Part shown: positions 35,472-43,172 of the stretch, in pieces
Layout of the letters: every line of letters begins with the position of its first letter
Position numbering within the stretch: the stretch's first letter is position 1
Assembly: GCA_002440085.1 (NCBI GenBank)
Contig: DJRM01000039.1
Coordinates: 1 to 46,684 of the forward strand
DNA from: Bacteroidales bacterium UBA6360
Lineage (GTDB): Bacteria; Bacteroidota; Bacteroidia; Bacteroidales; UBA932
Direction: 5' to 3'
Length of the DNA: 46,684 bases
Notes under the pieces: generated by a model
The model's database searches: none
The model's input: the letters and a program-made list of their open reading frames with translations, nothing else
Told to the model about the DNA's origin: nothing
Translations under genes and position numbers: made by a program

Positions 35472-36473
35472 TTATTCAGCCTTGCCGTTAGAACCAAGCA
35501 CGTCCACGATCTTGTGCTCGTAGAGCTTCTTCATCTCGTCACGTGCAGGTCCGAGGTACTTGCGCGGGTCAAACTCGCTTGGCTTCTCGGCGAATACCTT
35601 GCGAATTGCAGCGGTCATTGCAAGACGAGAGTCTGAGTCGATGTTGATCTTGCATACAGCGCTCTTGGCAGCCTCGCGAAGCTGATCCTCAGGGATACCG
35701 ACAGCATCAGGAAGCTTGCCGCCATACTTGTTGATGGTGTCAACATACTCCTGCGGAACTGAAGATGCACCATGGAGAACGATAGGGAAACCAGGAAGTT
35801 TCTTCTCGATCTCGTGAAGGACGTCAAATGCGAGAGGCGGCGGAACGAGACGGCCGGTCTTAGGGTCACGAGTGCACTGCTCTGGCTTGAACTTGTATGC
35901 ACCATGTGAAGTTCCGATTGATATTGCGAGTGAATCGCAGCCCGTGCGGGTAGCGAAGTCAATCACCTCCTCCGGTTTGGTGTAGTGAGACTCTTCAGCG
36001 GAAACCTCATCCTCAACGCCTGCGAGGACTCCAAGCTCGGCCTCAACTGTCACGTCATATTTGTGAGCGTACTCAACGACCTTCTTGGTGAGGGCGATGT
36101 TGTCCTCGTAAGGAAGCGCAGATCCGTCAATCATCACTGAAGAGAAGCCCATGTCAACGCAGCTTTTGCAGAGTTCGAATGAATCGCCATGGTCGAGGTG
36201 AAGAACAATCTGCGGATGCTCCCATCCGAGTTCCTTGGCATACTGAACGGCGCCCTCTGCCATGTAGCGGAGAAGGGTCTGGTTAGCGTAGTTGCGAGCA
36301 CCCTTTGAAACCTGAAGAATCACAGGTGACTTTGTCTCGGCAGCGGCCTGGATAATGGCCTGGAGCTGCTCCATATTGTTGAAGTTGAATGCAGGGATTG
36401 CATATCCTCCCTTGATGGCCTTCGCGAACATCTCACGGGTGTTCACAAGACCGAGTTCCTTGTAAGATACCAT
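35472..36473 (-). CDS. fbaA: Class II fructose-bisphosphate aldolase
   Basis: The 333-residue cytoplasmic enzyme cleaves fructose 1,6-bisphosphate to glyceraldehyde 3-phosphate and dihydroxyacetone phosphate in glycolysis, and runs in reverse in gluconeogenesis. Class II zinc-site motifs are present: VLHLDHGDS, the AELGVLAGVEDEVS segment, ISIGTSHGAYKF and IVLHGASS. The length is normal. It is a single-gene unit with its own promoter and terminator, between the PUL and the divergent gmk gene. A 26-base inverted repeat overlaps its -7 box, so its transcription may be under repressor control. The identification is secure. Confidence 0.96.
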   Translation of the reverse strand: MVSYKELGLVNTREMFAKAIKGGYAIPAFNFNNMEQLQAIIQAAAETKSPVILQVSKGARNYANQTLLRYMAEGAVQYAKELGWEHPQIVLHLDHGDSFELCKSCVDMGFSSVMIDGSALPYEDNIALTKKVVEYAHKYDVTVEAELGVLAGVEDEVSAEESHYTKPEEVIDFATRTGCDSLAISIGTSHGAYKFKPEQCTRDPKTGRLVPPPLAFDVLHEIEKKLPGFPIVLHGASSVPQEYVDTINKYGGKLPDAVGIPEDQLREAAKSAVCKINIDSDSRLAMTAAIRKVFAEKPSEFDPRKYLGPARDEMKKLYEHKIVDVLGSNGKAE

Positions 36474-36513
36474 AATTATAAAATTATATAAGAATTATAT
36501 TCGCACAAAAATC

Positions 36514-36539
36514 TCGGCAAAAATAGTTAATTTTGCCGA
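36514..36539. promoter_or_regulatory. Palindrome overlapping the fbaA -7 box (possible operator)
   Basis: TCGGCAAAA (36514-36522) and TTTTGCCGA (36531-36539) are perfect 9-bp arms around an 8-base spacer. The minus-strand -7 box TATTTTTG (36518-36525) lies inside it. A protein bound here would block RNA polymerase at the fbaA promoter. The regulator is unknown. Confidence 0.6.
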
Positions 36540-36662
36540 ACTATAAAAACAGAATACAAAAACCATACGAAAATGTATGGATATGTCAGATTGTCAGTGT
36601 TATGAGGATATGATAAGTTCCGATAGCCGCAATCGGATATGAATCAAAACGTATAAAGCAAT

Positions 36663-37238
36663 ATGGACAACCGCAAAGTAGTGATTTTCTCAGCCCCGTC
36701 AGGTTCGGGCAAGAGCACGATAGTCAGCCACATACTCAAACTTCATCCGGAACTCGAGTTCTCGGTCTCCGCAGCATCACGGGCACCGCGCGGCGATGAG
36801 AAGAACGGAGTGGCCTACTGGTTCATCAGCGCGGACGAGTTCAGAAAGAGAATCGCCGCCGGCGAGTTTGTTGAATATGAGGAAGTTTATCCCGGTTCGT
36901 TCTACGGAACACTGAAATCCGAGGTGGAGCGCATCTGGAACAAGGGCAACGCTATTATCTTCGACGTCGACGTGAAGGGCGGGGTTAACCTCAAGAAATA
37001 TTTCGGAGACCGGGCACTGTCCGTCTTTATTCAGGCGCCGTCGGTGGAGATCCTGCGGCAAAGACTTATAAAGCGCGCGACGGACTCGCCGGAAGCGATA
37101 GAGCGCCGTGTCGCGAAGGCCGCGGAGGAGATGACATACGCGGGCAAGTTCGACCAGATCATCGTGAACGACGATCTGCAGAAGGCGTATGCCGATGCGG
37201 AGAAGCTGGTCTCGGAGTTCCTTGGCAAAGAAAAATAA
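36663..37238 (+). CDS. gmk: Guanylate kinase
   Basis: The 191-residue cytoplasmic enzyme transfers a phosphate from ATP to GMP to make GDP. The P-loop FSAPSGSGKSTI is at the N-terminus (about residues 8-19). GMP-binding motifs follow: SRAPRGDEKNGVAYWF and FVEYEEVYPGSFYGT. The segment IFDVDVKGG and a C-terminal IIVNDDL are also typical. Length fits the family. It is divergent from fbaA and 72 bases upstream of nadD on the same strand, a gmk-nadD pair common in Bacteroidales. No clear promoter was found in the AT-rich stretch before it. Confidence 0.97.
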   Translation: MDNRKVVIFSAPSGSGKSTIVSHILKLHPELEFSVSAASRAPRGDEKNGVAYWFISADEFRKRIAAGEFVEYEEVYPGSFYGTLKSEVERIWNKGNAIIFDVDVKGGVNLKKYFGDRALSVFIQAPSVEILRQRLIKRATDSPEAIERRVAKAAEEMTYAGKFDQIIVNDDLQKAYADAEKLVSEFLGKEK

Positions 37239-37310
37239 GGCAAGCCTTGCATCCGCAATCCTTATTTTCCTTTGCCTCCAAACTATTTTTGATTACTTGA
37301 CTGAAAGCGT

Positions 37311-37868
37311 ATGGAAATCGCCATATATTCCGGGTCGTTCAACCCGCTGCACATCGGGCACCTCGCGATTATGAGGCGGCTGACGGAGCTGTATGACAGG
37401 GTGCTGCTGGTTGTGTCGCCGAAGAATCCGCTGAAGGACAGCGCGACGGCGCTTGATGCCGGGGAACGATTGGACGCCGCACGGGCAGCGCTTGTGCGAC
37501 ATCCGGAATTGGCGGGCAAGGTCAAAGTTTCAGACATCGAGTTCAGGCTTCCTGTACCGAATTATACGATAGACACGCTTGATGCGCTGAAAGGCGAACA
37601 CCCGTCAGACAACTTCGCATTGGTCGTCGGAGGTGACCAGATTGCGGATTTTCGCCGATGGAAAGACTGGAGGCGCATATTGCAGGAATATGAAGTCACG
37701 GTCTTCCCGCGCGAAGGCTTTGATACGGCAGCCATACGGGACGACTTTCTACGCGAGAATCCCGCCTATCACATAACACTCATTGACATGCCGCTGGTCA
37801 CTGTCTCGTCCACACAGATCCGCAACGCCATCGCCGCCGGTGAAGATGTGGCAATGCTATTAATGTAA
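37311..37868 (+). CDS. nadD: Nicotinate-nucleotide adenylyltransferase
   Basis: The 185-residue cytoplasmic enzyme joins nicotinate mononucleotide with ATP to form deamido-NAD in NAD biosynthesis. The nucleotidyltransferase motif IYSGSFNPLHIGHLAI is at the N-terminus, the middle has FALVVGGDQIADFRRW, and the C-terminal SSTQIRNAI motif is intact. The length is typical of NadD. It follows gmk and is convergent with the tRNA-Pro gene. A short GC hairpin just after the stop (CCCCT/AGGGG) lacks a T run, so its terminator is uncertain. Confidence 0.95.
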   Translation: MEIAIYSGSFNPLHIGHLAIMRRLTELYDRVLLVVSPKNPLKDSATALDAGERLDAARAALVRHPELAGKVKVSDIEFRLPVPNYTIDTLDALKGEHPSDNFALVVGGDQIADFRRWKDWRRILQEYEVTVFPREGFDTAAIRDDFLRENPAYHITLIDMPLVTVSSTQIRNAIAAGEDVAMLLM

Positions 37869-37963
37869 GTCCCCTCGTAGGGGAAGTGGTGCTACGCAAA
37901 CCCTATCTCACAAGGCCTGCCCTTCGTTCGCTGCGCACGGCGCTGATGCGCCTTGGTCACGGC

Positions 37964-38008
37964 ATAAAAAAATGAGGACACCTCGGCTGAATGACCTTGA
38001 TGTCCTCT
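37964..38008 (-). terminator. Terminator of the tRNA-Pro transcript
   Basis: Read on the minus strand, GAGGACA (38001-38007) and TGTCCTC (37974-37980) form a 7-bp stem with a 20-base loop, followed by ATTTTTTT. It begins two bases after the tRNA 3' end. Confidence 0.75.
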
Positions 38009-38009
38009 G

Positions 38010-38082
38010 TCGGGATGAGGCGACTCGAACGCCCGACCCCTACGTCCCGAACGTAGTGCGCTACCAACTGCGCTACATCCCG
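38010..38082 (-). tRNA. tRNA-Pro (anticodon CGG)
   Basis: The 73-base gene folds into a full cloverleaf. The acceptor stem CGGGATG pairs with CATCCCG, with discriminator A. The D arm is AGCGCAGTTGGTAGCGC, the anticodon arm CTACG-TTCGGGA-CGTAG and the T arm ends GTTCGAGTC. The anticodon CGG reads proline codon CCG. CCA is not encoded and must be added after transcription. The upstream 130 bases hold no gene. Confidence 0.95.
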
Positions 38083-38213
38083 ATAATTTATAATCTTTTG
38101 AGCGTCTGCTGCGTCAGACTTCGCATCGTCGAGCGGTCATTACCATAAGGTAACTCCCTTCCTCCTCACTCGCCTTCCTTGCATCCATCTCAAAATCTCA
38201 CAAATTATTTCAA

Positions 38214-38243
38214 AGAAAAACGGAAGCACTCGGGAGGCTTCCG
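38214..38243 (-). terminator. Terminator of rpsT
   Basis: On the minus strand CGGAAGC (38237-38243) and GCTTCCG (38221-38227) form a perfect 7-bp stem with a 9-base loop, followed directly by TTTTTC. It lies 40 bases downstream of the rpsT stop codon. Confidence 0.88.
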
Positions 38244-38282
38244 TGAAAGTATAGCTTGAAACCTCTTGTTCGAAAGAGAGAA

Positions 38283-38537
38283 TTATGCGAGTTTGTTGAT
38301 GTAAACCTGAATTCCGCTCTTAAGGTTTGCTGCCTTGTTCTTGTGGATTACTCCAATCTTGGCAAGCTTGTCAATCATCGCGTAAACCTTCGGTGCTGAA
38401 GCCTCGGCCTCGCTCTTGACGGTCATTGCCCTCAACGCGCGGATCGCGTTGCGTGTAGTCTTTGCATAATACTTGTTATGCAAGCGGCGCCTCTCGTTCT
38501 GACGATTGCGCTTGTCTGCTGATGCATGTTGTGCCAT
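38283..38537 (-). CDS. rpsT: 30S ribosomal protein S20
   Basis: The 84-residue basic protein binds 16S rRNA in the small subunit. The N-terminal SADKRNRQNERRRLHNKYYAK-like block and the C-terminal GVIHKNKAANLKSGIQ segment are hallmarks of S20, and the length is typical. It lies just downstream of tRNA-Glu on the same strand, only 20 bases after the end of the tRNA's CCA. The two probably share the promoter at 38680-38710, with the tRNA processed from the leader of the rpsT message. A strong terminator follows. Confidence 0.96.
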   Translation of the reverse strand: MAQHASADKRNRQNERRRLHNKYYAKTTRNAIRALRAMTVKSEAEASAPKVYAMIDKLAKIGVIHKNKAANLKSGIQVYINKLA

Positions 38538-38557
38538 TATTGTACTTTTTTATATTT

Positions 38558-38632
38558 TGGTAGTGGGTAGGGGAATCGAACCCCTATTGCAAGAATGAAA
38601 ATCTTGAGTACTAACCGTTATACGAACCCACC
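38558..38632 (-). tRNA. tRNA-Glu (anticodon TTC)
   Basis: This 75-base gene includes the encoded CCA (38558-38560). The acceptor stem GGTGGGT pairs with ACCCACT, with one terminal G-U pair. The anticodon arm is CAAGA-TTTTCAT-TCTTG with anticodon TTC, and the T arm is AGGGGTTCGATTCCCCT. It reads glutamate codons GAA and GAG. It is transcribed from a good promoter about 50 bases upstream and leads into rpsT. Confidence 0.95.
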
Positions 38633-38679
38633 GCACGGAAATTTCAACGAAATTCCAAAGCCTTTTTACAAAGGGACTG

Positions 38680-38710
38680 CAAAGGTATGTAATATTTTTC
38701 AGAGAGCAAA
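38680..38710 (-). promoter_or_regulatory. Bacteroidota promoter for tRNA-Glu and rpsT
   Basis: On the minus strand a -33 box TTTG (38707-38710) is separated by 19 bp from a -7 box TACCTTTG (38680-38687). The -7 box is identical to that of rpmH. The start point would fall about 40 bases upstream of the tRNA. Confidence 0.82.
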
Positions 38711-38722
38711 ATATTTTTGCCC

Positions 38723-39724
38723 TTAATTTTCATTATTATTCCACTCCCACGAATAGAGCAGCGACTCGACCTGACGCAGATAATGCCGCTTGTCATACTT
38801 AGGGGCATAGACAAAGGCGTCAAGAGTCACGATCCACTTCCCGTCCGGGCTGTAGAAAGAATGGGACACGAATGGCCCGCCCATGTAGTCGCCGTAGACC
38901 TCCCAATAGCCGCGCATCTCGGCAAAGTCGCGTCCCTGATACTTCAGGTACTTGACGGACGGGGCCACAATCGGACTTGTAATCATGTAGGTATTGTCAA
39001 ACATTCCCGGCACATAGTTCTTCAGAAACTCATTTCTCTTCTCGACGAGAGCCTCTTCCGTGAATGGGGTCCCACCGGACGGGTACTTGTAGACGAACAC
39101 TCCCTGGTTGGTGTACTGCGTCTCGTAGGCAATCCAGACAAAATCCTCGGCAGCCTTGCGCACAGCGTAGCCTACAGGAAAATGCAGGAAACCGCCGAAG
39201 CGCTCCTTAAGCACCGGCTGGATTCCCTTCTCCTCATACTGAATGGAATTGGCTATCACACGGTTGCGCTCAGCCTGTTCAATCATCGTCGCAATCTTCA
39301 CCTTGTTGTCCTCAAAGAGCTGCACGGCAGAAGCCTCATCAATGGCCTCAATCTTTATCACGCACTGAGGACGGGCCCAGACATCATTGAGAAAACGTAC
39401 ACCCGGTTCAGAGACGTGCGGGTTAACGTTGCATATCAGGATGTTGCGGTGAATCTGGAATATGTTGGTGAATGCCGTCGGGACAATGTTCACCACAGAA
39501 TAGAGAGGTTCGCGCTGCGGCAGGAATGGGCAGTCTGATGTCAGCGTGTCACGTATCGCCGTACCGAGGGCTCCCTCCCACTCGCCCTGGCCTATCACGA
39601 CCAGAACCTCCCCTGCCTTGCCGCTAACATTGGGAAGCAGAGCTTTCTTGCGGTCGCCGCAAGAGATGCAGACAATTGCCGCAAGAGCAAAAATGATGAA
39701 TAGTCTGAACCTTTTCATATCCAT
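38723..39724 (-). CDS. DUF4837 family lipoprotein
   Basis: The 333-residue protein starts with a lipoprotein signal peptide (IVCISCGDRKK, Cys about residue 22). The rest matches DUF4837, a Bacteroidota family of unknown function: VLVVIGQGEWEGALG near the start, FNIFQIHRNIL-like segments, and GKWIVTLDAFVYAPKYDKR near the end. A start at 39718 is equally good. It follows rseP after 38 bases on the same strand, which may connect it with envelope maintenance, but nothing in the sequence defines its role. Family recognition is by pattern. Confidence 0.85.
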   Translation of the reverse strand: MDMKRFRLFIIFALAAIVCISCGDRKKALLPNVSGKAGEVLVVIGQGEWEGALGTAIRDTLTSDCPFLPQREPLYSVVNIVPTAFTNIFQIHRNILICNVNPHVSEPGVRFLNDVWARPQCVIKIEAIDEASAVQLFEDNKVKIATMIEQAERNRVIANSIQYEEKGIQPVLKERFGGFLHFPVGYAVRKAAEDFVWIAYETQYTNQGVFVYKYPSGGTPFTEEALVEKRNEFLKNYVPGMFDNTYMITSPIVAPSVKYLKYQGRDFAEMRGYWEVYGDYMGGPFVSHSFYSPDGKWIVTLDAFVYAPKYDKRHYLRQVESLLYSWEWNNNEN

Positions 39725-39762
39725 ATATATTTTTATGTTATCATGTCCACATACGCACTCGT

Positions 39763-41070
39763 TTACCGCAACAGGCGCATTATGTCGTTGCCGAAGGCGA
39801 GAATCATCAGTGCAAAGATAAGAATCATTCCGATAACCTGCATAACTATCAGGAATTTGTCGCTCGGTTTCTTGCCCGTAAGCATTTCATACAGAATGAA
39901 CACGATGTGGCCGCCGTCAAGTGCAGGAATCGGGAGAAGGTTCATCACGCCGAGCATCACAGAAAGCAGCGCGAGGATGTTCAGGAAGGCGTACCAGTTC
40001 CATGCGGACGGGAACACCTGCCCTATGGCGATGAAGCTTCCGACCGACTTGTAGGCCTCAGTGCTCGGGGTGAAGACAAGCTTCATGTCCTTGAGATAGT
40101 CCCCGATTGTGGTGAATGTGTAGGAGAATCCGGCCGGAATGGCCTCGAAGAATCCGTATTTCTTTGTCTGAATGTTCGGCATTGTCGTGAAGACGCCGAT
40201 TCGTCCGAGAGTGTCCACGGCGACGTCAAGAGAGAGCGTGTCCTCACCGCGAAGAATCTGTGCCGTCACATGGGCGCCGGCGTACCCCTTGAGCAGAGCC
40301 CTGCTGTCCTGGAGGTAAGGCACCGGCTGACCGGCAATCGCCACAATGCGGTCTCCCCTTTCAAGCCCAAGGCCGAAGTTCGGCGACGCCGGCGGGATGC
40401 TGTCGATGACAAACGGGAGCGCAAGGTCGAACATTCCGGGAGTGTTCAGGACATCACCGATGCGGCTCCGGTCAACATAGAGGTCAAGCGTATCGCCTTC
40501 CCGAAGGAGGGTTACTTTGCTGACGTCGTTTCTCGCGAGGTCTGCCTGGAGAAGCCCGAAGTTCTCCTCGGGAACGCCGTCGTAGGCTATGATGTGGTCG
40601 CCTGTGCGGAAACCCATATCGTAGGCAAGTTCATTCACATAGATGTCGCTGCCGTCGTTGCTGATATAGGACTGTCCCCAGTGGGCAAGCACACCTATAT
40701 ATATAAATATGGCGAGAATGAAGTTGAAAAGCACTCCACCGGCCATCACAAGCAGCCTCTGCCACGCGGGATGACTGCGCAGCTCCCACGGCTTCGGCTC
40801 TGACTTCAGGTGTTCCGTGTCCATCGACTCGTCGACCATTCCGGCAATCTTGCAGTACCCGCCGAGCGGTAGCCAGCCTATGCCGTACTCGGTCTCGGAA
40901 TTCTTGGGTTTGAACCGGAAGAGCGCCTTTCCTCCCACATCGAAGAAAAGGTAGAACTTGTCCACGCGAATCTTGAAAAGCTTCGCGAAAGTGAAGTGCC
41001 CCAGCTCATGAAAGAGAATGAGCACAGAAAGCGCAAGTATTACCTGCAGTGTCTTTATCAGAACTATCAT
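39763..41070 (-). CDS. rseP: RIP metalloprotease RseP (site-2 protease)
   Basis: From the ATG at 41070 (a TTG at 41079 is possible) the protein has 435 residues. The zinc motif HELGH (His21, Glu22, His25) lies in the first membrane helix. Two PDZ domains follow (about residues 105-300; GDHIIAYDGVPEENFG and GDRIVAIAGQP). The C-terminal NLLPIPALDGGH motif supplies the third zinc ligand, followed by further membrane helices. The enzyme cuts transmembrane helices of envelope-stress regulators such as anti-sigma factors. An ECF sigma factor is encoded near 1343, but no anti-sigma substrate is visible in the window. It lies 59 bases after dxr in an M23-like, dxr, rseP, DUF4837 order. Confidence 0.95.
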   Translation of the reverse strand: MIVLIKTLQVILALSVLILFHELGHFTFAKLFKIRVDKFYLFFDVGGKALFRFKPKNSETEYGIGWLPLGGYCKIAGMVDESMDTEHLKSEPKPWELRSHPAWQRLLVMAGGVLFNFILAIFIYIGVLAHWGQSYISNDGSDIYVNELAYDMGFRTGDHIIAYDGVPEENFGLLQADLARNDVSKVTLLREGDTLDLYVDRSRIGDVLNTPGMFDLALPFVIDSIPPASPNFGLGLERGDRIVAIAGQPVPYLQDSRALLKGYAGAHVTAQILRGEDTLSLDVAVDTLGRIGVFTTMPNIQTKKYGFFEAIPAGFSYTFTTIGDYLKDMKLVFTPSTEAYKSVGSFIAIGQVFPSAWNWYAFLNILALLSVMLGVMNLLPIPALDGGHIVFILYEMLTGKKPSDKFLIVMQVIGMILIFALMILAFGNDIMRLLR

Positions 41071-41129
41071 CTTTTCCAAAATTATCTGTCAGATATATGC
41101 GGACATTCCCGCCGCAGACAATCCGCCCG

Positions 41130-42296
41130 TCAAAACCGCCCGGAAGCAATCAATGTCCGCGCCAAAGCCGACGCGTCGTCGTTCGTTGCGAATATGTCAT
41201 CAAGCGAAGGCTCTTTCACGAAAGTCGTGCGCTCCATGCACTCGGACACGAGCTCCGGTATTCCGTAGAAGCCGATTTCGTCGCGAAGGTATGCCGCCAC
41301 CGCAACCTCGTTCGCCGCGTTCATCGCGCACGGGATGTTCCCGCCTCGCTCCAATGACATGAATGCAAGTCCGAGAGCCGGAAACCGCTCAAGGTCAGGA
41401 GCCTCGAACGTCAGAGAGCCGAGCCGCGCAAAATCAATCTTTCTGTTGTCACGCGGCAGCCGGTGAGGATAGGCCAGCGCAAACTGGATGGGCTCGCGCA
41501 TATCCGGACAGCCAAGCTGCGCAATCACCGCTCCGTCGGCATACTCCACCATGGAATGAACCACCGATTCAGGATGCACGACAACGTTTATTCTCTCCGG
41601 TCCGACGCCGAAAAGCCACTTGGCCTCAATGACCTCGAAGCCCTTGTTCATCATCGTCGCGGAATCTATGGTTATCTTGCTGCCCATGCTCCAGTTAGGA
41701 TGCCTGAGCGCGTCATAGGACTTCGCAGCGGCAATCTTCGACTTCTCCCAAGTGCGGAAAGGCCCTCCGGATGCCGTCAAGTGTATCTTCTCCAAAGGGT
41801 TGCGGTTCGCCCCAAGCAGGCACTGAAAGATTGCCGAATGCTCAGAATCCACAGGGAGTATGGCCACGCGGTTCTTTTCGGCAAGCCCCATCACGACGGA
41901 GCCTGCGGCAACGAGCGTCTCCTTGTTGGCAAGCGCTATGGTTTTGCCCGCCTCAATCGCGGCGACAGTGGAGCGAAGCCCGCTGAAACCCACCATAGAA
42001 GTAAGAACGATGTCTATGCCGTCCGACTTCACGAGGTCACAGACCGAATCCATCCCGGCAAAAACCTTTATCATCTTCGGCTGCAGCGCATCCGCGACCT
42101 CGGCATATTTATCCTCATTGCAGATGACAACGCTGTTGGCGTCAAATTCAATCGCCTGTCGCACAAGCAGTTCAGAACTATTGTTCGCCGTGAGCAGCTC
42201 GATCTCGAACAAATCCGGATGCTGCCTTATCACGTCAAGAGCCTGACGTCCTATCGAGCCGGTCGAGCCAAGTATTGCGACCCTTCTCTTTTCCAT
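41130..42296 (-). CDS. dxr: 1-deoxy-D-xylulose 5-phosphate reductoisomerase
   Basis: The 388-residue cytoplasmic enzyme converts 1-deoxy-D-xylulose 5-phosphate to 2-C-methyl-D-erythritol 4-phosphate with NADPH, the first committed step of the non-mevalonate isoprenoid route. The NADPH motif GSTGSIGRQALDVI is at the N-terminus. The metal/substrate motif PVDSEHSAIFQ and the loop ASGGPFR are in the middle, with DSATMMNKGFEVIEA after them. Length is normal for Dxr. It starts 3 bases after the M23-like gene stop, so the two are co-transcribed. Confidence 0.97.
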   Translation of the reverse strand: MEKRRVAILGSTGSIGRQALDVIRQHPDLFEIELLTANNSSELLVRQAIEFDANSVVICNEDKYAEVADALQPKMIKVFAGMDSVCDLVKSDGIDIVLTSMVGFSGLRSTVAAIEAGKTIALANKETLVAAGSVVMGLAEKNRVAILPVDSEHSAIFQCLLGANRNPLEKIHLTASGGPFRTWEKSKIAAAKSYDALRHPNWSMGSKITIDSATMMNKGFEVIEAKWLFGVGPERINVVVHPESVVHSMVEYADGAVIAQLGCPDMREPIQFALAYPHRLPRDNRKIDFARLGSLTFEAPDLERFPALGLAFMSLERGGNIPCAMNAANEVAVAAYLRDEIGFYGIPELVSECMERTTFVKEPSLDDIFATNDDASALARTLIASGRF

Positions 42297-42299
42297 AAT

Positions 42300-43148
42300 C
42301 TAAAAGTTCACATATTTTGCCGGATCGACCGACTCCCCCTTATACCAAAGCTCGAACCTCAGATGGTCTCCGACCGCAAGGTTCTCCGCACTGCCGACAA
42401 GAGCAATGGGAGTTCCGGCCGTCACCTTGTCGCCTGTTTTCTTCAGCAGTTTCTCGGTGTGCTGATAAATCGACACGACGTCGTCAGGATGCTGAATCTG
42501 AATCGTATAGCCCGCGTCATTGTTCCATCCGGTGAATATCACCGTCCCGTCGAGAGTCGCCATCACCACCGAGTTCGCCGGAGCCGTAAGGTCCACATAA
42601 GGATGGACATACTTGTCGTATGGCCGGCTCACCACGCCCTTGAGCGGAGAGAAGAAATGGATGCCCTCAATCGGAAGTTCCCGCTTCTGTCCGGCTGAGA
42701 GGTCGAACTGCTCCTCCTTCACGACAGCCTCGCGGAAATCGGCGTCGGAGCCGCTGTCCGGCTCATCCGATGCAGGCGGGACACTGCCGTCATCTCCCGA
42801 CATAACGGCCCGGATGTCAACGGTTTCATCCCCTTCCACCACTCTGCGGAGATTTTCCGAATAGAGCTCCCAACGGCAAATCACACGTTCGAGGGAATCT
42901 ATGCGGATGGCATTGCTGATGGCATCCCTCTTGGAATGCTCGTCCGGATAGCCGGGAATGAATGTCCTGAGCGGAGTGTAGGCAACGACGCACCAGAGGA
43001 GAGCGCAGAAAACAAGCAGAACGTTCACGATGACAAGAATTGCCATCGGCCTGGTGAACTTCAGGGAATTCAGCGGCTTGTGCGTCATATCCTCGACGAG
43101 CGTGAGCACATAGCGCCGAACTTTTCTATCTTTATTTTGTTGAGCCAT
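42300..43148 (-). CDS. Membrane-anchored M23-like peptidase domain protein, probably catalytically inactive
   Basis: The 282-residue protein has a cytoplasmic basic N-terminus, one membrane helix (about residues 36-57), a Ser/Asp-rich linker and a periplasmic M23/LytM domain (about 165-280). Zinc ligands His182 and Asp185 (VHPYVDLTA) and active-site His230 (YQHTE) are present. The last motif, HLHFE in active enzymes, reads HLRFE (His262, Arg264), so the third zinc ligand is replaced by Arg. Loss of that ligand normally abolishes activity, and such LytM domains then act as scaffolds or activators of other wall hydrolases. The plus-strand M23-LysM protein at 45536 keeps every ligand. First gene of the dxr-rseP group; divergent from ruvX with a 24-base gap. 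Confidence 0.88.
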   Translation of the reverse strand: MAQQNKDRKVRRYVLTLVEDMTHKPLNSLKFTRPMAILVIVNVLLVFCALLWCVVAYTPLRTFIPGYPDEHSKRDAISNAIRIDSLERVICRWELYSENLRRVVEGDETVDIRAVMSGDDGSVPPASDEPDSGSDADFREAVVKEEQFDLSAGQKRELPIEGIHFFSPLKGVVSRPYDKYVHPYVDLTAPANSVVMATLDGTVIFTGWNNDAGYTIQIQHPDDVVSIYQHTEKLLKKTGDKVTAGTPIALVGSAENLAVGDHLRFELWYKGESVDPAKYVNF

Positions 43149-43166
43149 AGTTTAATGTTAACTTTG
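43136..43166 (+). promoter_or_regulatory. Promoter of the ruvX operon
   Basis: A -33 box TTTG (43136-43139), a 19-bp spacer and a -7 box TAACTTTG (43159-43166) match the Bacteroidota consensus. The -33 box overlaps the first codons of the divergent M23-like gene. The -7 box ends six bases before the ruvX ATG at 43173, so the transcript would have little or no leader. Confidence 0.72.
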
Positions 43167-43172
43167 CATCCG

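Noticed and set aside
36563..36580. CCATAC-GAAAAT-GTATGG inverted repeat between fbaA and gmk as a terminator or operator
   Set aside because: Arms are only 6 bp, no T run follows, and no promoter element overlaps it; kept only as a note beside the related direct repeats at 18844-18900.
37869..37890. Hairpin CCCCT-CGT-AGGGG after nadD as a terminator
   Set aside because: The stem is only 5 bp and no T run follows on the plus strand.
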